From NCBI GenBank assembly GCA_031257235.1, contig JAIRPA010000078.1:1-5761 (forward strand): DNA of 5,761 nt. Reading direction: 5' to 3'. The notes under the pieces were generated by a model that saw only the letters and a program-made list of their open reading frames with translations, ran no database searches and was not told the DNA's origin. Source of the DNA: Burkholderiales bacterium. Lineage in GTDB: Bacteria; Pseudomonadota; Gammaproteobacteria; Burkholderiales; Casimicrobiaceae. The position numbers and the translations under genes were made by a program. Shown piece by piece: positions 1 to 5,734 of the stretch; the first letter of the stretch is position 1, and each line of letters begins with the position of its first letter.

Positions 1-603
1 GCGCCGCCGGATTCGGAGGTCTTGCCCTTCATCATGCAGCCTGAAGGGGTGGGGCGCTTGTTCGCGCTGGATAAAATGGCGGAAGGCCCGTTCCCGGAAC
101 ACTATGAGCCGATGGAATCGCCTGTCAAAGAAAATCCGTTGCATCCTAAAGTCACGCATTCGCCGACGGTGCGCATGTTCACGCGCGACGCGGCAGAGCT
201 GGGGCATTCCGATGATTTCCCGTATGTGGCCACCACGTATCGTTTGACCGAACACTTCCATACGTTGACCAAGAACGCGACCTTAAACGCGATCACGCAA
301 CCGGAGGCGTTTGCCGAAATCAGCGAAACCTTGGCGGAAAAACTCAAGGTGAAAAACGGCGACATGATTAAAGTCACCTCCAAACGCGGACACGTGAAAG
401 TCAAAGCGATGGTGACAAAACGTGTTGCGGCGTTGAACGTCAACGGGAAATCCATTGAAGTGGTCGGCTTGCCGATACACTGGGGCTTTAAAGGCGCGGC
501 GCGAAAAGGATTTTTAACCAACGTGTTGACGCCGTCGGTGGGAGATTCCAATTCGCAAACGCCGGAATTTAAAGCGTTTCTGGTGAATGTTGAGCGCGTC
601 TAG
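1..603 (+). CDS. fdnG/fdoG: Formate dehydrogenase-N/O major (alpha) subunit, C-terminal part, 5' end cut off by the window
   Basis: The reading frame is open from base 1 and ends at TAG 601-603, giving the last 200 residues of a protein that is about 1015 residues in E. coli. The catalytic subunit oxidises formate to CO2 in the periplasm on a bis-molybdopterin guanine dinucleotide cofactor. Only the C-terminal cofactor-binding beta-barrel domain is visible. Family stretches seen are PFIMQPEGVGRLFA near the start, YRLTEHFH at about fragment residues 80-87, PIHWG at about 158-162 and QTPEFKAFLVNVE at the end; all match FdnG/FdoG of E. coli as I remember it. The active-site selenocysteine or cysteine, the N-terminal [4Fe-4S] motif and the Tat signal lie upstream, so selenocysteine use and the choice between molybdenum and tungsten cannot be judged. 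The beta-subunit gene starts 11 bases downstream, which supports the assignment. An internal TTG at 22 is not a real start. Confidence 0.96.
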   Translation, partial: APPDSEVLPFIMQPEGVGRLFALDKMAEGPFPEHYEPMESPVKENPLHPKVTHSPTVRMFTRDAAELGHSDDFPYVATTYRLTEHFHTLTKNATLNAITQPEAFAEISETLAEKLKVKNGDMIKVTSKRGHVKVKAMVTKRVAALNVNGKSIEVVGLPIHWGFKGAARKGFLTNVLTPSVGDSNSQTPEFKAFLVNVERV

Positions 604-606
604 GAG
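602..606 (+). promoter_or_regulatory. Ribosome binding site of the formate dehydrogenase beta subunit
   Basis: AGGAG lies 8 bases before the ATG at 615. It overlaps the TAG stop of the alpha-subunit gene (601-603), so a ribosome terminating on alpha sits on the beta start signal. This suggests translational coupling, which is an inference from spacing. Confidence 0.8.
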
Positions 607-614
607 AATTTATC

Positions 615-1502
615 ATGTCACTTCAAACACAAGACTATACGGCGCGCTCGGCCACCAATAAGCTGACGCCGCCGCCCAAAGCAAGGGAACACGTCGATGA
701 AGTCGCCAAGCTGATCGACGTGTCGATTTGCATCGGTTGCAAAGCGTGTCAGGTTGCCTGCTCGGAATGGAACGATTTACGCGAAGAGGTCGGAGTGAAT
801 GTCGGCAAAATCGACAATCCCTTAAACCTCTCCGAAAACACATGGACGGTCATGCGTTACAACGAAATCGAAGAGAACGGCAAACTGCAATGGCTGATTC
901 GCAAAGACGGGTGTATGCACTGCGCGGATCCCGGGTGTCTTAAAGCCTGTCCTTCTCCGGGCGCGGTGGTCAAACACGCAAACGGAATTGTCGATTTTGT
1001 GTCGGAGCATTGCATTGGTTGCGGGTATTGCGTGACGGGTTGCCCGTTCAACGTGCCGCGCATCAGCAGTAAAGACAAACACGCGTACAAATGCACGTTG
1101 TGTGTGGATCGCGTGAGCGTGGGGCAGGAGCCTGCCTGTGTCAAAACCTGCCCGACCGGCGCGATTCGATTCGGCACCAAAGAAGACATGAAACATGTCG
1201 CGGAAGGGCGCGTTTCCGAACTGCAGTCGCGCGGATTTCAGCACGCGGGCTTGTATGATCCCAAAGGCGTGGGCGGCACGCATGTCATGTATGTGTTGCA
1301 TCATGCGGACAGACCGGAGCTCTACAACGGGTTGCCCAAAAACCCGACGATCTCGCCTTTGATTCGTTTCTGGAAAAATATCTTCAAACCTTTGGCGGCG
1401 GCAGGTTTTGCGGTCACGTTCATTGCGGCGTTGATGCACTATCTTGCGATCGGTCCGATCGACCCTGAGGTGGAACACGGCAAGGAGAAAAGTCATGGCT
1501 GA
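615..1502 (+). CDS. fdnH/fdoH: Formate dehydrogenase-N/O iron-sulfur (beta) subunit
   Basis: This 295-residue protein, the usual family length, carries electrons from the catalytic subunit to the cytochrome b subunit. Sixteen cysteines form four ferredoxin-type [4Fe-4S] sites: 39/42/45/49, 100/103/108/112, 133/136/139/143 and 160/163/175/179. The motifs CIGCKACQVAC, CMHCADPGC, CIGCGYCVTGC and CTLC..CVKTCPTGA are intact. A single membrane helix at about 258-279 (PLAAAGFAVTFIAALMHYLAIG) anchors it, and a short charged tail follows. This matches the Fdh-N type rather than soluble or hydrogen-lyase formate dehydrogenases, whose electron-transfer subunits lack this anchor. No signal peptide is seen; in this family the subunit is exported together with the Tat-bearing alpha subunit. 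ATG 615 is chosen for the AGGAG at 602-606. The last 8 bases overlap the gamma gene. fdnH and fdoH cannot be told apart here. Confidence 0.97.
   Translation: MSLQTQDYTARSATNKLTPPPKAREHVDEVAKLIDVSICIGCKACQVACSEWNDLREEVGVNVGKIDNPLNLSENTWTVMRYNEIEENGKLQWLIRKDGCMHCADPGCLKACPSPGAVVKHANGIVDFVSEHCIGCGYCVTGCPFNVPRISSKDKHAYKCTLCVDRVSVGQEPACVKTCPTGAIRFGTKEDMKHVAEGRVSELQSRGFQHAGLYDPKGVGGTHVMYVLHHADRPELYNGLPKNPTISPLIRFWKNIFKPLAAAGFAVTFIAALMHYLAIGPIDPEVEHGKEKSHG
1482..1487 (+). promoter_or_regulatory. Ribosome binding site that fixes the gamma-subunit start
   Basis: AAGGAG lies 7 bases before the ATG at 1495, inside the end of the beta gene. The gamma frame is open further upstream, with an ATG at 1444, but that one has no such site and would add 17 unrelated residues. 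The site therefore decides the start. Confidence 0.85.
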
Positions 1503-2142
1503 TCAAGCGAAACTTTTGAATACCGACACAATGGTTCAACGGCATTCTTACGCGGCACGGTTGGGGCATTGGGTCACGGTGTTGTGCTTTTTGGCGGTGA
1601 CGATCTCCGGCATCGGCTTATTTTTTCCGTCGTGGCGGATTTTATTGTCGCTGGTTTTTGGAACGCCGCAAATGGCGCAGGTGTTGCATCCGGTGTTCGG
1701 CATCGGGATGGTATTAGGCTTAGCGGTGCTGTTTGTCAAAAACGTCGCGCACGCGTTGCCTGAAAAAGACGACATTCAATGGTTTGCCAATGTGGTCGAA
1801 ATCCTCAAAGGGCGCGAACACGAAGTGGTTGAAGTCGGGCAATACAACGCCGGACAAAAAGCATTGTTTTGGAAGATCATGGGATTGGCGGCAGCGTTGC
1901 TGATCACGGGTTTGATCGCGTGGCAACCCTATTTTGCGCCGTATCTTCCGGTGGCACTCGTGCGCTTGTGCGTGGTGTTGCATTCGTTGGCGGCGTTCGT
2001 GCTGATCTTGGGCATCTTTGTTCATGCGTACATGGCGTTTTGGTACAAAGGAACGATACGCGGCATGGTGCATGGCACCGTGACCCGCAAATGGGCGGCC
2101 ATTCATCATCCGAAGTGGTTGAGGAAAGTGGAAAAATCGTAG
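1495..2142 (+). CDS. fdnI/fdoI: Formate dehydrogenase-N/O cytochrome b556 (gamma) subunit
   Basis: This 215-residue membrane protein is close to E. coli FdnI (217). It takes electrons from the beta subunit through two b hemes and reduces menaquinone or ubiquinone. Four membrane helices are visible at about 25-45, 61-85, 123-145 and 154-183. The four histidines that align with the heme ligands of E. coli FdnI (18, 57, 155, 169) are present as His25 (GHW), His65 (LHP), His163 (VLHS) and His177 (FVHAYMAFW). The stretches FGTPQM, EILKGREHE, GQYNAGQK and the basic end WAAIHHPKW are family hallmarks. The start ATG overlaps the beta stop by 8 bases (1495-1502), typical of coupled subunits. It is the last gene of the operon; a stable hairpin begins 9 bases after the stop and a terminator follows. 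No fdhE, which follows fdoI in E. coli, is present here. Confidence 0.96.
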   Translation: MADQAKLLNTDTMVQRHSYAARLGHWVTVLCFLAVTISGIGLFFPSWRILLSLVFGTPQMAQVLHPVFGIGMVLGLAVLFVKNVAHALPEKDDIQWFANVVEILKGREHEVVEVGQYNAGQKALFWKIMGLAAALLITGLIAWQPYFAPYLPVALVRLCVVLHSLAAFVLILGIFVHAYMAFWYKGTIRGMVHGTVTRKWAAIHHPKWLRKVEKS

Positions 2143-2151
2143 GAGAGGAGA

Positions 2152-2181
2152 CGCCCAAAAGTGAAAACCTACTTTTGGGCG
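2152..2181. repeat. Hairpin repeat, copy 1 (just after the gamma-subunit gene)
   Basis: A perfect 11-bp stem (CGCCCAAAAGT at 2152-2162, ACTTTTGGGCG at 2171-2181) encloses the 8-base loop GAAAACCT. No T-run follows, so it is not a classic terminator by itself. It would form near the 3' end of the formate dehydrogenase transcript. It is a diverged inverted relative of the hairpin at 2334-2363, with 24 of 30 bases identical when that copy is read on the minus strand. Confidence 0.85.
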
Positions 2182-2193
2182 GAACAAATTTCC

Positions 2194-2227
2194 AAAAAAA
2201 GGACAGGCAAAGCCTGATCCTTTTTTT
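2194..2227. terminator. Bidirectional rho-independent terminator between convergent operons
   Basis: Seven A (2194-2200) and seven T (2221-2227) flank the core stem GGACAGGC (2201-2208) and GCCTGATCC (2212-2220). The core has one bulged A at 2217 and an AAA loop. The stem ends in a T-run on both strands, so it can stop the formate dehydrogenase transcript (plus) and the yfgM-bamB-der transcript (minus). Its place between the 3' ends of convergent genes fits. Function is inferred from structure. Confidence 0.85.
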
Positions 2228-2235
2228 ATATAAAC

Positions 2236-2281
2236 GGCGGAAAAACCGGATTGCGGGTCGGAGCCCGCTTGTGACACCGCC
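2236..2281. repeat. Imperfect nested inverted repeat in the convergent junction
   Basis: An inner hairpin pairs GCGGGT (2253-2258) with GCCCGC (2263-2268) around the loop CGGA, with one G-T wobble. An outer 5-bp pairing of GGCGG (2236-2240) with CCGCC (2277-2281) could enclose it. The outer pairing is short and may be chance. No T-run follows. Confidence 0.45.
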
Positions 2282-2288
2282 TTTCTTA

Positions 2289-2322
2289 CCAAAAAGTATC
2301 CGGCTTCGCCGGTACTTTTTGG
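2289..2322. repeat. Hairpin repeat with the AAAAAGT core, between the terminator and der
   Basis: CCAAAAAGTA (2289-2298) pairs with TACTTTTTGG (2313-2322). Inside it CCGGC (2300-2304) pairs with GCCGG (2308-2312) around loop TTC, with T2299 bulged. The stem is 15 bp in total. The outer arms share the AAAAAGT/ACTTTTT core with the neighbouring hairpin, but the interior differs. Confidence 0.8.
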
Positions 2323-2333
2323 GTGACTTCTAC

Positions 2334-2363
2334 CGGCAAAAAGTAGGGGTTCACTTTTTGCCG
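2334..2363. repeat. Hairpin repeat, copy 2 (next to the 3' end of der)
   Basis: A perfect 11-bp stem (CGGCAAAAAGT at 2334-2344, ACTTTTTGCCG at 2353-2363) encloses the 8-base loop AGGGGTTC. It starts 16 bases beyond the der stop and would be part of the der transcript's 3' end. Read on the minus strand its loop is GAACCCCT, close to GAAAACCT of the hairpin at 2152-2181, so the two are inverted copies. Its right arm and flank (2353-2378) recur at the window's end in inverted orientation. Confidence 0.85.
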
Positions 2364-2379
2364 AACTTCTGATTCCCGA

Positions 2380-3723
2380 TTACGGCGCGTAAGGATTTTT
2401 TCCGGTTTTCATTCGGATTCTCAACGGGGTGCCTTTTAATTTAAAGGCGTCCAAGAAGAAGTGTTCCAAATAACGGACATAACTATCCGGCACGTCATTG
2501 AGCGCGTTTCCGTGGATCACGATCACCGGCGGATTCGACCCGCCCTGATGCGCGTACCGCAACTTCGGTCGCCCGCCTGCCGCGCGCGGCGGTTGTTGTT
2601 TTTCAACGGCCTGTTGCAAAAGCCGGGTCAATCGCGGCGTGGGCATCTTGCAGTGTGCCGCGGCAAAAGCGTCGTTCACAAAACTCATCAATTGCGGCAA
2701 ACCTTTTTGTTCCAGCGCGGATAAGTGAAGAACCTGCGCAAAATTCAAAAACATCAGCTTTCGATCAAAATCGCGCTTGACGGCTTCGCGCGTGTCCGGC
2801 GGGAGTTTTTCCCACTTATTGATGCCGACCACCAAGGCGCGCCCGGCTTCCAAGATGTATGAGGCGATGTGCGCGTCTTGCTCGGCGATGTCTTGCCGCG
2901 CGTCTAAAAGCAAAATGACCACATGCGCGTCGTCGATGGCTTGAAGGGTTTTGACAATCGAAAACTTTTCGATCGCTTCGGTGGTTTTACCGCGCCGCCG
3001 AATGCCCGCGGTGTCGATCAAGGTATAGCTTTTGTCGTGATAATCAAAATCGAGGTAAATCGAATCCCGCGTGGTGCCGGGTTGGTCAAACGCAATCACG
3101 CGCTCTTCGCCCAAAAGCGCGTTGATGAGGGTGGATTTACCGACGTTCGGACGCCCGACAATGGCAACTTTGACCCGTTCCGGGGTGGGCTCTTCGTCCA
3201 CGTCAAGCTCGGCAATGGTATCGGCGTCCAGCGGCATTCGGGCAAGCGCGAACTCGATCATTTCACGGACGCGGTCTCCGTGCGCCGATGAAATGGCCAC
3301 CGGCTCGCCCAACGCCAATTCGTGGAACTCCAGAGTGGCGCGGGCGGCGTCCATCCCTTCAGACTTATTGACCGCCAGAATGATTTGCCGCCGACTGCGT
3401 CTCAAAAGCTCGGCAATGCGCTTATCTTGAGGGGTTAAACCGTCGCGCGCGTCCGTCAAAAAAATCACGATATCCGATTCGGCAATCGCCTGCTCGGTTT
3501 GTCGCGCCATTTCTTTGAAAATCCCGTCTTTGGCCACCGGCTCAAAGCCGCCCGTGTCGATCACCATGAACGGGCGGTCTCCGAGCCTGCCATGCCCGTA
3601 ATGTCGGTCTCGCGTCAAGCCCGGAAAGTCGGCCACCAAGGCGTCGCGCGAGCGCGTCAAGCGGTTGAAAAGCGTGGACTTTCCTACGTTGGGGCGACCG
3701 ACTAAAGCAATGGTGGGCAGCAT
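2380..3723 (-). CDS. der: Ribosome assembly GTPase Der (EngA), two G domains and a KH-like domain
   Basis: This 447-residue protein belongs to the Der/EngA family, which acts in the cytoplasm in maturation of the 50S ribosomal subunit. The first G domain shows GRPNVGKS (9-16), FPGLTRD (33-39), DTGG (56-59), NKSEG (119-123) and SSAH (145-148). An acidic linker lies at about 171-180. The second domain shows GRPNVGKS (190-197), PGTTRD (215-220), DTAG (237-240), NKWE (302-305) and SAL (335-337). The C-terminal KH-like domain covers about 355-447 with KLRYAHQGG and IVIHGNALN. Both G4 motifs have Glu where the consensus NKxD has Asp. The ATG start gives MLPTIALVGRPNVGKS, the usual family N-terminus, but no purine-rich ribosome binding site is visible before it (CACACAAAAATAAACTC). 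It is the last gene of the block, 57 bases after bamB. Confidence 0.98.
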   Translation of the reverse strand: MLPTIALVGRPNVGKSTLFNRLTRSRDALVADFPGLTRDRHYGHGRLGDRPFMVIDTGGFEPVAKDGIFKEMARQTEQAIAESDIVIFLTDARDGLTPQDKRIAELLRRSRRQIILAVNKSEGMDAARATLEFHELALGEPVAISSAHGDRVREMIEFALARMPLDADTIAELDVDEEPTPERVKVAIVGRPNVGKSTLINALLGEERVIAFDQPGTTRDSIYLDFDYHDKSYTLIDTAGIRRRGKTTEAIEKFSIVKTLQAIDDAHVVILLLDARQDIAEQDAHIASYILEAGRALVVGINKWEKLPPDTREAVKRDFDRKLMFLNFAQVLHLSALEQKGLPQLMSFVNDAFAAAHCKMPTPRLTRLLQQAVEKQQPPRAAGGRPKLRYAHQGGSNPPVIVIHGNALNDVPDSYVRYLEHFFLDAFKLKGTPLRIRMKTGKNPYAP

Positions 3724-3780
3724 GAGTTTATTTTTGTGTGAGGGCGTTGATGGCGGGCGTCTGCTTTTGGACGAATGCGA

Positions 3781-4908
3781 TTATCGCGGAACAATCGCAA
3801 AGACGGTGCCGTCTTTGGTCTGCCAAATCATTTGATCACCATCGGCTTTGGGTTGAGCCGTCGGAGGCGTTGACTCGGTTTTGAGCCTGCCTAAGTAATG
3901 ACCGTCTTCGTCGGAAAAGGTGTGCAACCAACCCTGATAATCAATCACCGCGACGTTGTGCCCGACCAATTGCGGCGCGCTCGGAAACCGTCCTTTTACG
4001 GTGTCGTTTTTCCACACGGAAACCCCCGTGCGTTTGTCCAGCGCGTGAACCACGCCAAAGTCGTCGGTGACATAAACGTAACGATGATCGGCAACCATGC
4101 CGGCGTAACTCGGAATCTCCCGCTCCCAAAGGATGGAACCGCGCATGATCTCAAAACACGCGACGCGTCCTTGAAACGCGCCCGCACAGATTTGATCGTC
4201 TTCCACGATGGGACGGCTGGTGACATCCGCGATGCGTTCAAGCTCGGTGGTGCCTTTGGGCGTGGCAACGTTGACATCCCACGCAATCGCGCCGGATTGA
4301 ATGTCGATGGCCAAAAGCCGTCCGCCTGCCGTGCCGATAAAAACCCCGCCGCGGCTTGCCACCGCTCCCTCGGAATTGCGCACAATCAGCGCGGGCAGGG
4401 AACGCGGCACCATCCACTTTTGTTCGCCGTCGTTGGCAGAGAGCGCGAAAATGCGGTTATCGGCGGTCATCAGCACAACAAAACCTTCGGCAATCGTGGG
4501 CGGGGCGATGATCTCGCTCGACACTTTCGCGCGCCAGCGTTCTTCGCCTTCCGTCGAAAGCGCGATGACATCGCCTTCACCGGAGCCCACCACCACAATC
4601 GAACCGTCCGCGGCAGGACCTGCCGAGAGTTTTTTATCGGTATCCACCGTCCACAGCACGCGCCCGTTTTCGGCGTCGATCCGCACCACTTTGCCCTTTT
4701 GCGTTGCCGCGTAAATGCCTTCAAAGGTGATCGCCGGCGAGAATCCCAAACCCGCGCGCGACAAAGAGGTCTGCCATAAGACAGAAACGGGTGCCACAGG
4801 CGCGTCCGGCGCTAATTCGGGCGGTTTTTTTGCGGTAGACGAGCAACCGACGATGCCCAACACACATAACAACGAAATAAAAACTCGAAACATAAGTATT
4901 CTCTTCAT
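3781..4908 (-). CDS. bamB: Outer-membrane protein assembly lipoprotein BamB (YfgL), beta-propeller of PQQ-like repeats
   Basis: BamB is a lipoprotein of the BAM complex that binds BamA and helps insert beta-barrel proteins into the outer membrane. From ATG 4908 the protein has 375 residues (E. coli 392). A lipoprotein signal peptide, MKRILMF..VLGIVG, ends at Cys22 in the lipobox-like IVGC; Ser23 fits outer-membrane sorting. A Pro/Ala-rich linker precedes a propeller of PQQ-like blades, seen as recurring hydrophobic-D..xG..xxW repeats at about 76-86, 116-125, 155-165, 200-210, 251-261 and 289-299, and a final TKDGTVFAI. The stretches LPALIVR (171-177) and ELERIADV (222-229) lie where E. coli BamB loops contact BamA. 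The start is uncertain: TTG 4917 would directly follow the yfgM stop, and ATG 4893 would leave only one basic residue before the hydrophobic core. ATG 4908 gives the best signal peptide, though no strong ribosome binding site marks it. Confidence 0.93.
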   Translation of the reverse strand: MKRILMFRVFISLLCVLGIVGCSSTAKKPPELAPDAPVAPVSVLWQTSLSRAGLGFSPAITFEGIYAATQKGKVVRIDAENGRVLWTVDTDKKLSAGPAADGSIVVVGSGEGDVIALSTEGEERWRAKVSSEIIAPPTIAEGFVVLMTADNRIFALSANDGEQKWMVPRSLPALIVRNSEGAVASRGGVFIGTAGGRLLAIDIQSGAIAWDVNVATPKGTTELERIADVTSRPIVEDDQICAGAFQGRVACFEIMRGSILWEREIPSYAGMVADHRYVYVTDDFGVVHALDKRTGVSVWKNDTVKGRFPSAPQLVGHNVAVIDYQGWLHTFSDEDGHYLGRLKTESTPPTAQPKADGDQMIWQTKDGTVFAIVPR

Positions 4909-4917
4909 CAATTTCAA

Positions 4918-5670
4918 TTAACGGGATTCCGCGGGTTTTTGTTCCGGGGTTGCCGCTTGGGGAGGATCGGCGGCGACAACGGGGGAGGCGGGCGCGTCAG
5001 ACTTCGTTTCCGGTTTGGGTTCGTCCAACAAAGACTGCGCGTGATCCAGCTTGGATAAAAGTACCGAGAAAAACCGTGATCCGCCGCCGTCCTGAGGAGC
5101 TTTGGAAAGCGCCAACGTATAAGCGGCAATGGCTTCTTTGACTTGATTTTGAGCCAAGAGGGCGTCGCCGCGTAAGTCGGCGAAAAGAGGCGTGAAGGCT
5201 TCGTGAGGTGGCGTCGATAAGAGTTTTAAGGCGCCCTCGTAATGGTTGCGGTCCACTTCGGTGGAGGCTAAGCGATACCGCGCGATGTCTTTTAATGCCG
5301 ATTCAGAGGCGTTGTCGATCACCCATTTGAGCTGCGCCTGCGCTTCTTCTTCTTTGCCGGCATCCCAGAGCAATTTGGCGTACAAAAGCGCGGCGCGTGG
5401 GGCATACGCCGTGCCGGCATAGCCTGAAACCAGTTGGTTCATGGCGGTGGCGGCTTTGGCTTCGTTTTTGGATTGTTCGGCGTCCGCGACTTCAAAATAA
5501 AGCACCGACGCCGCATCGTGCTTTTGCGCCTGCCATTGACGCCACGCGGTGGTTCCCGCCAAGATCACCACGGCGAGGACGGCCACCGCCGTCACATACG
5601 CACCCCACTGCGCCCACCATGCTTTGATGTCCTCGATTTGCTCGCGTTCCTGATGGTCATAAACTGCCAT
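4918..5670 (-). CDS. yfgM: YfgM-like membrane-anchored periplasmic protein with TPR-like fold
   Basis: This 250-residue protein has a short cytoplasmic N-terminus (MAVYDHQEREQIEDIKAWW), one membrane helix at about 24-43 and a periplasmic helical domain at about 50-205, rich in Ala, Leu and Lys with TPR-like spacing (DLRGDALLAQNQVKEAIAAYTLAL). It ends in a Pro/Ala/Lys/Glu-rich, probably disordered tail at about 216-250. E. coli YfgM is about 206 residues, so the tail accounts for most of the extra length. In E. coli, YfgM associates with the Sec translocon and the chaperone PpiD; a similar role is inferred here. Position directly before bamB and der matches the E. coli order hisS-yfgM-bamB-der. 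A clear ribosome binding site supports the ATG. Its TAA stop lies 9 bases before the chosen bamB start. Family assignment is firm from context and architecture, less so from sequence alone. Confidence 0.88.
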   Translation of the reverse strand: MAVYDHQEREQIEDIKAWWAQWGAYVTAVAVLAVVILAGTTAWRQWQAQKHDAASVLYFEVADAEQSKNEAKAATAMNQLVSGYAGTAYAPRAALLYAKLLWDAGKEEEAQAQLKWVIDNASESALKDIARYRLASTEVDRNHYEGALKLLSTPPHEAFTPLFADLRGDALLAQNQVKEAIAAYTLALSKAPQDGGGSRFFSVLLSKLDHAQSLLDEPKPETKSDAPASPVVAADPPQAATPEQKPAESR

Positions 5671-5677
5671 GCTCTTG

Positions 5678-5683
5678 CTCCTT
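5678..5683 (-). promoter_or_regulatory. Ribosome binding site of the yfgM-like gene
   Basis: Read on the minus strand, AAGGAG lies 7 bases before the ATG at 5670. It is the only strong ribosome binding site in the three-gene minus-strand block, which suggests that bamB and der depend on coupling or on leaderless-like A-rich regions. Confidence 0.8.
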
Positions 5684-5734
5684 GTGCGCTACGATGAAGC
5701 GCCATTTTTAAAACTGCCTATTCTAACGCACATA

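Noticed and set aside
1444..1494. Longer start for the gamma subunit at ATG 1444
   Set aside because: It would add 17 basic residues unlike the family, has no ribosome binding site and overlaps beta by 59 bases, whereas ATG 1495 has AAGGAG at 7 bases.
822..1496. Open frame of 224 codons on the minus strand opposite the formate dehydrogenase beta gene
   Set aside because: It is a shadow of a gene whose 16 cluster cysteines are all in place; its own product resembles no family I know.
1720..2292. Open frame of 190 codons on the minus strand across the gamma gene and the terminator
   Set aside because: It crosses the bidirectional terminator and is antisense to a conserved membrane protein; the composition is that of a shadow frame.
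1869..2372. Open frame of 167 codons on the plus strand running from the gamma gene into the junction
   Set aside because: It is out of frame with the gamma gene, and its second half is translated hairpin repeats and a terminator.
3898..4779. Open frame of 293 codons on the plus strand opposite bamB
   Set aside because: It lies wholly inside bamB on the other strand, its translation is rich in Arg and His with no recognisable domain, and bamB is supported by signal peptide, repeats and gene order.
5720..5725. TAGAAT on the minus strand as a -10 element for the yfgM-bamB-der block
   Set aside because: The hexamer fits a -10 box, but the sequence 16-18 bases upstream (ACCCCT or AACCCC) is not a -35 box, and the TTGCCG further up is 24 bases away. 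A promoter is possible but not supported.
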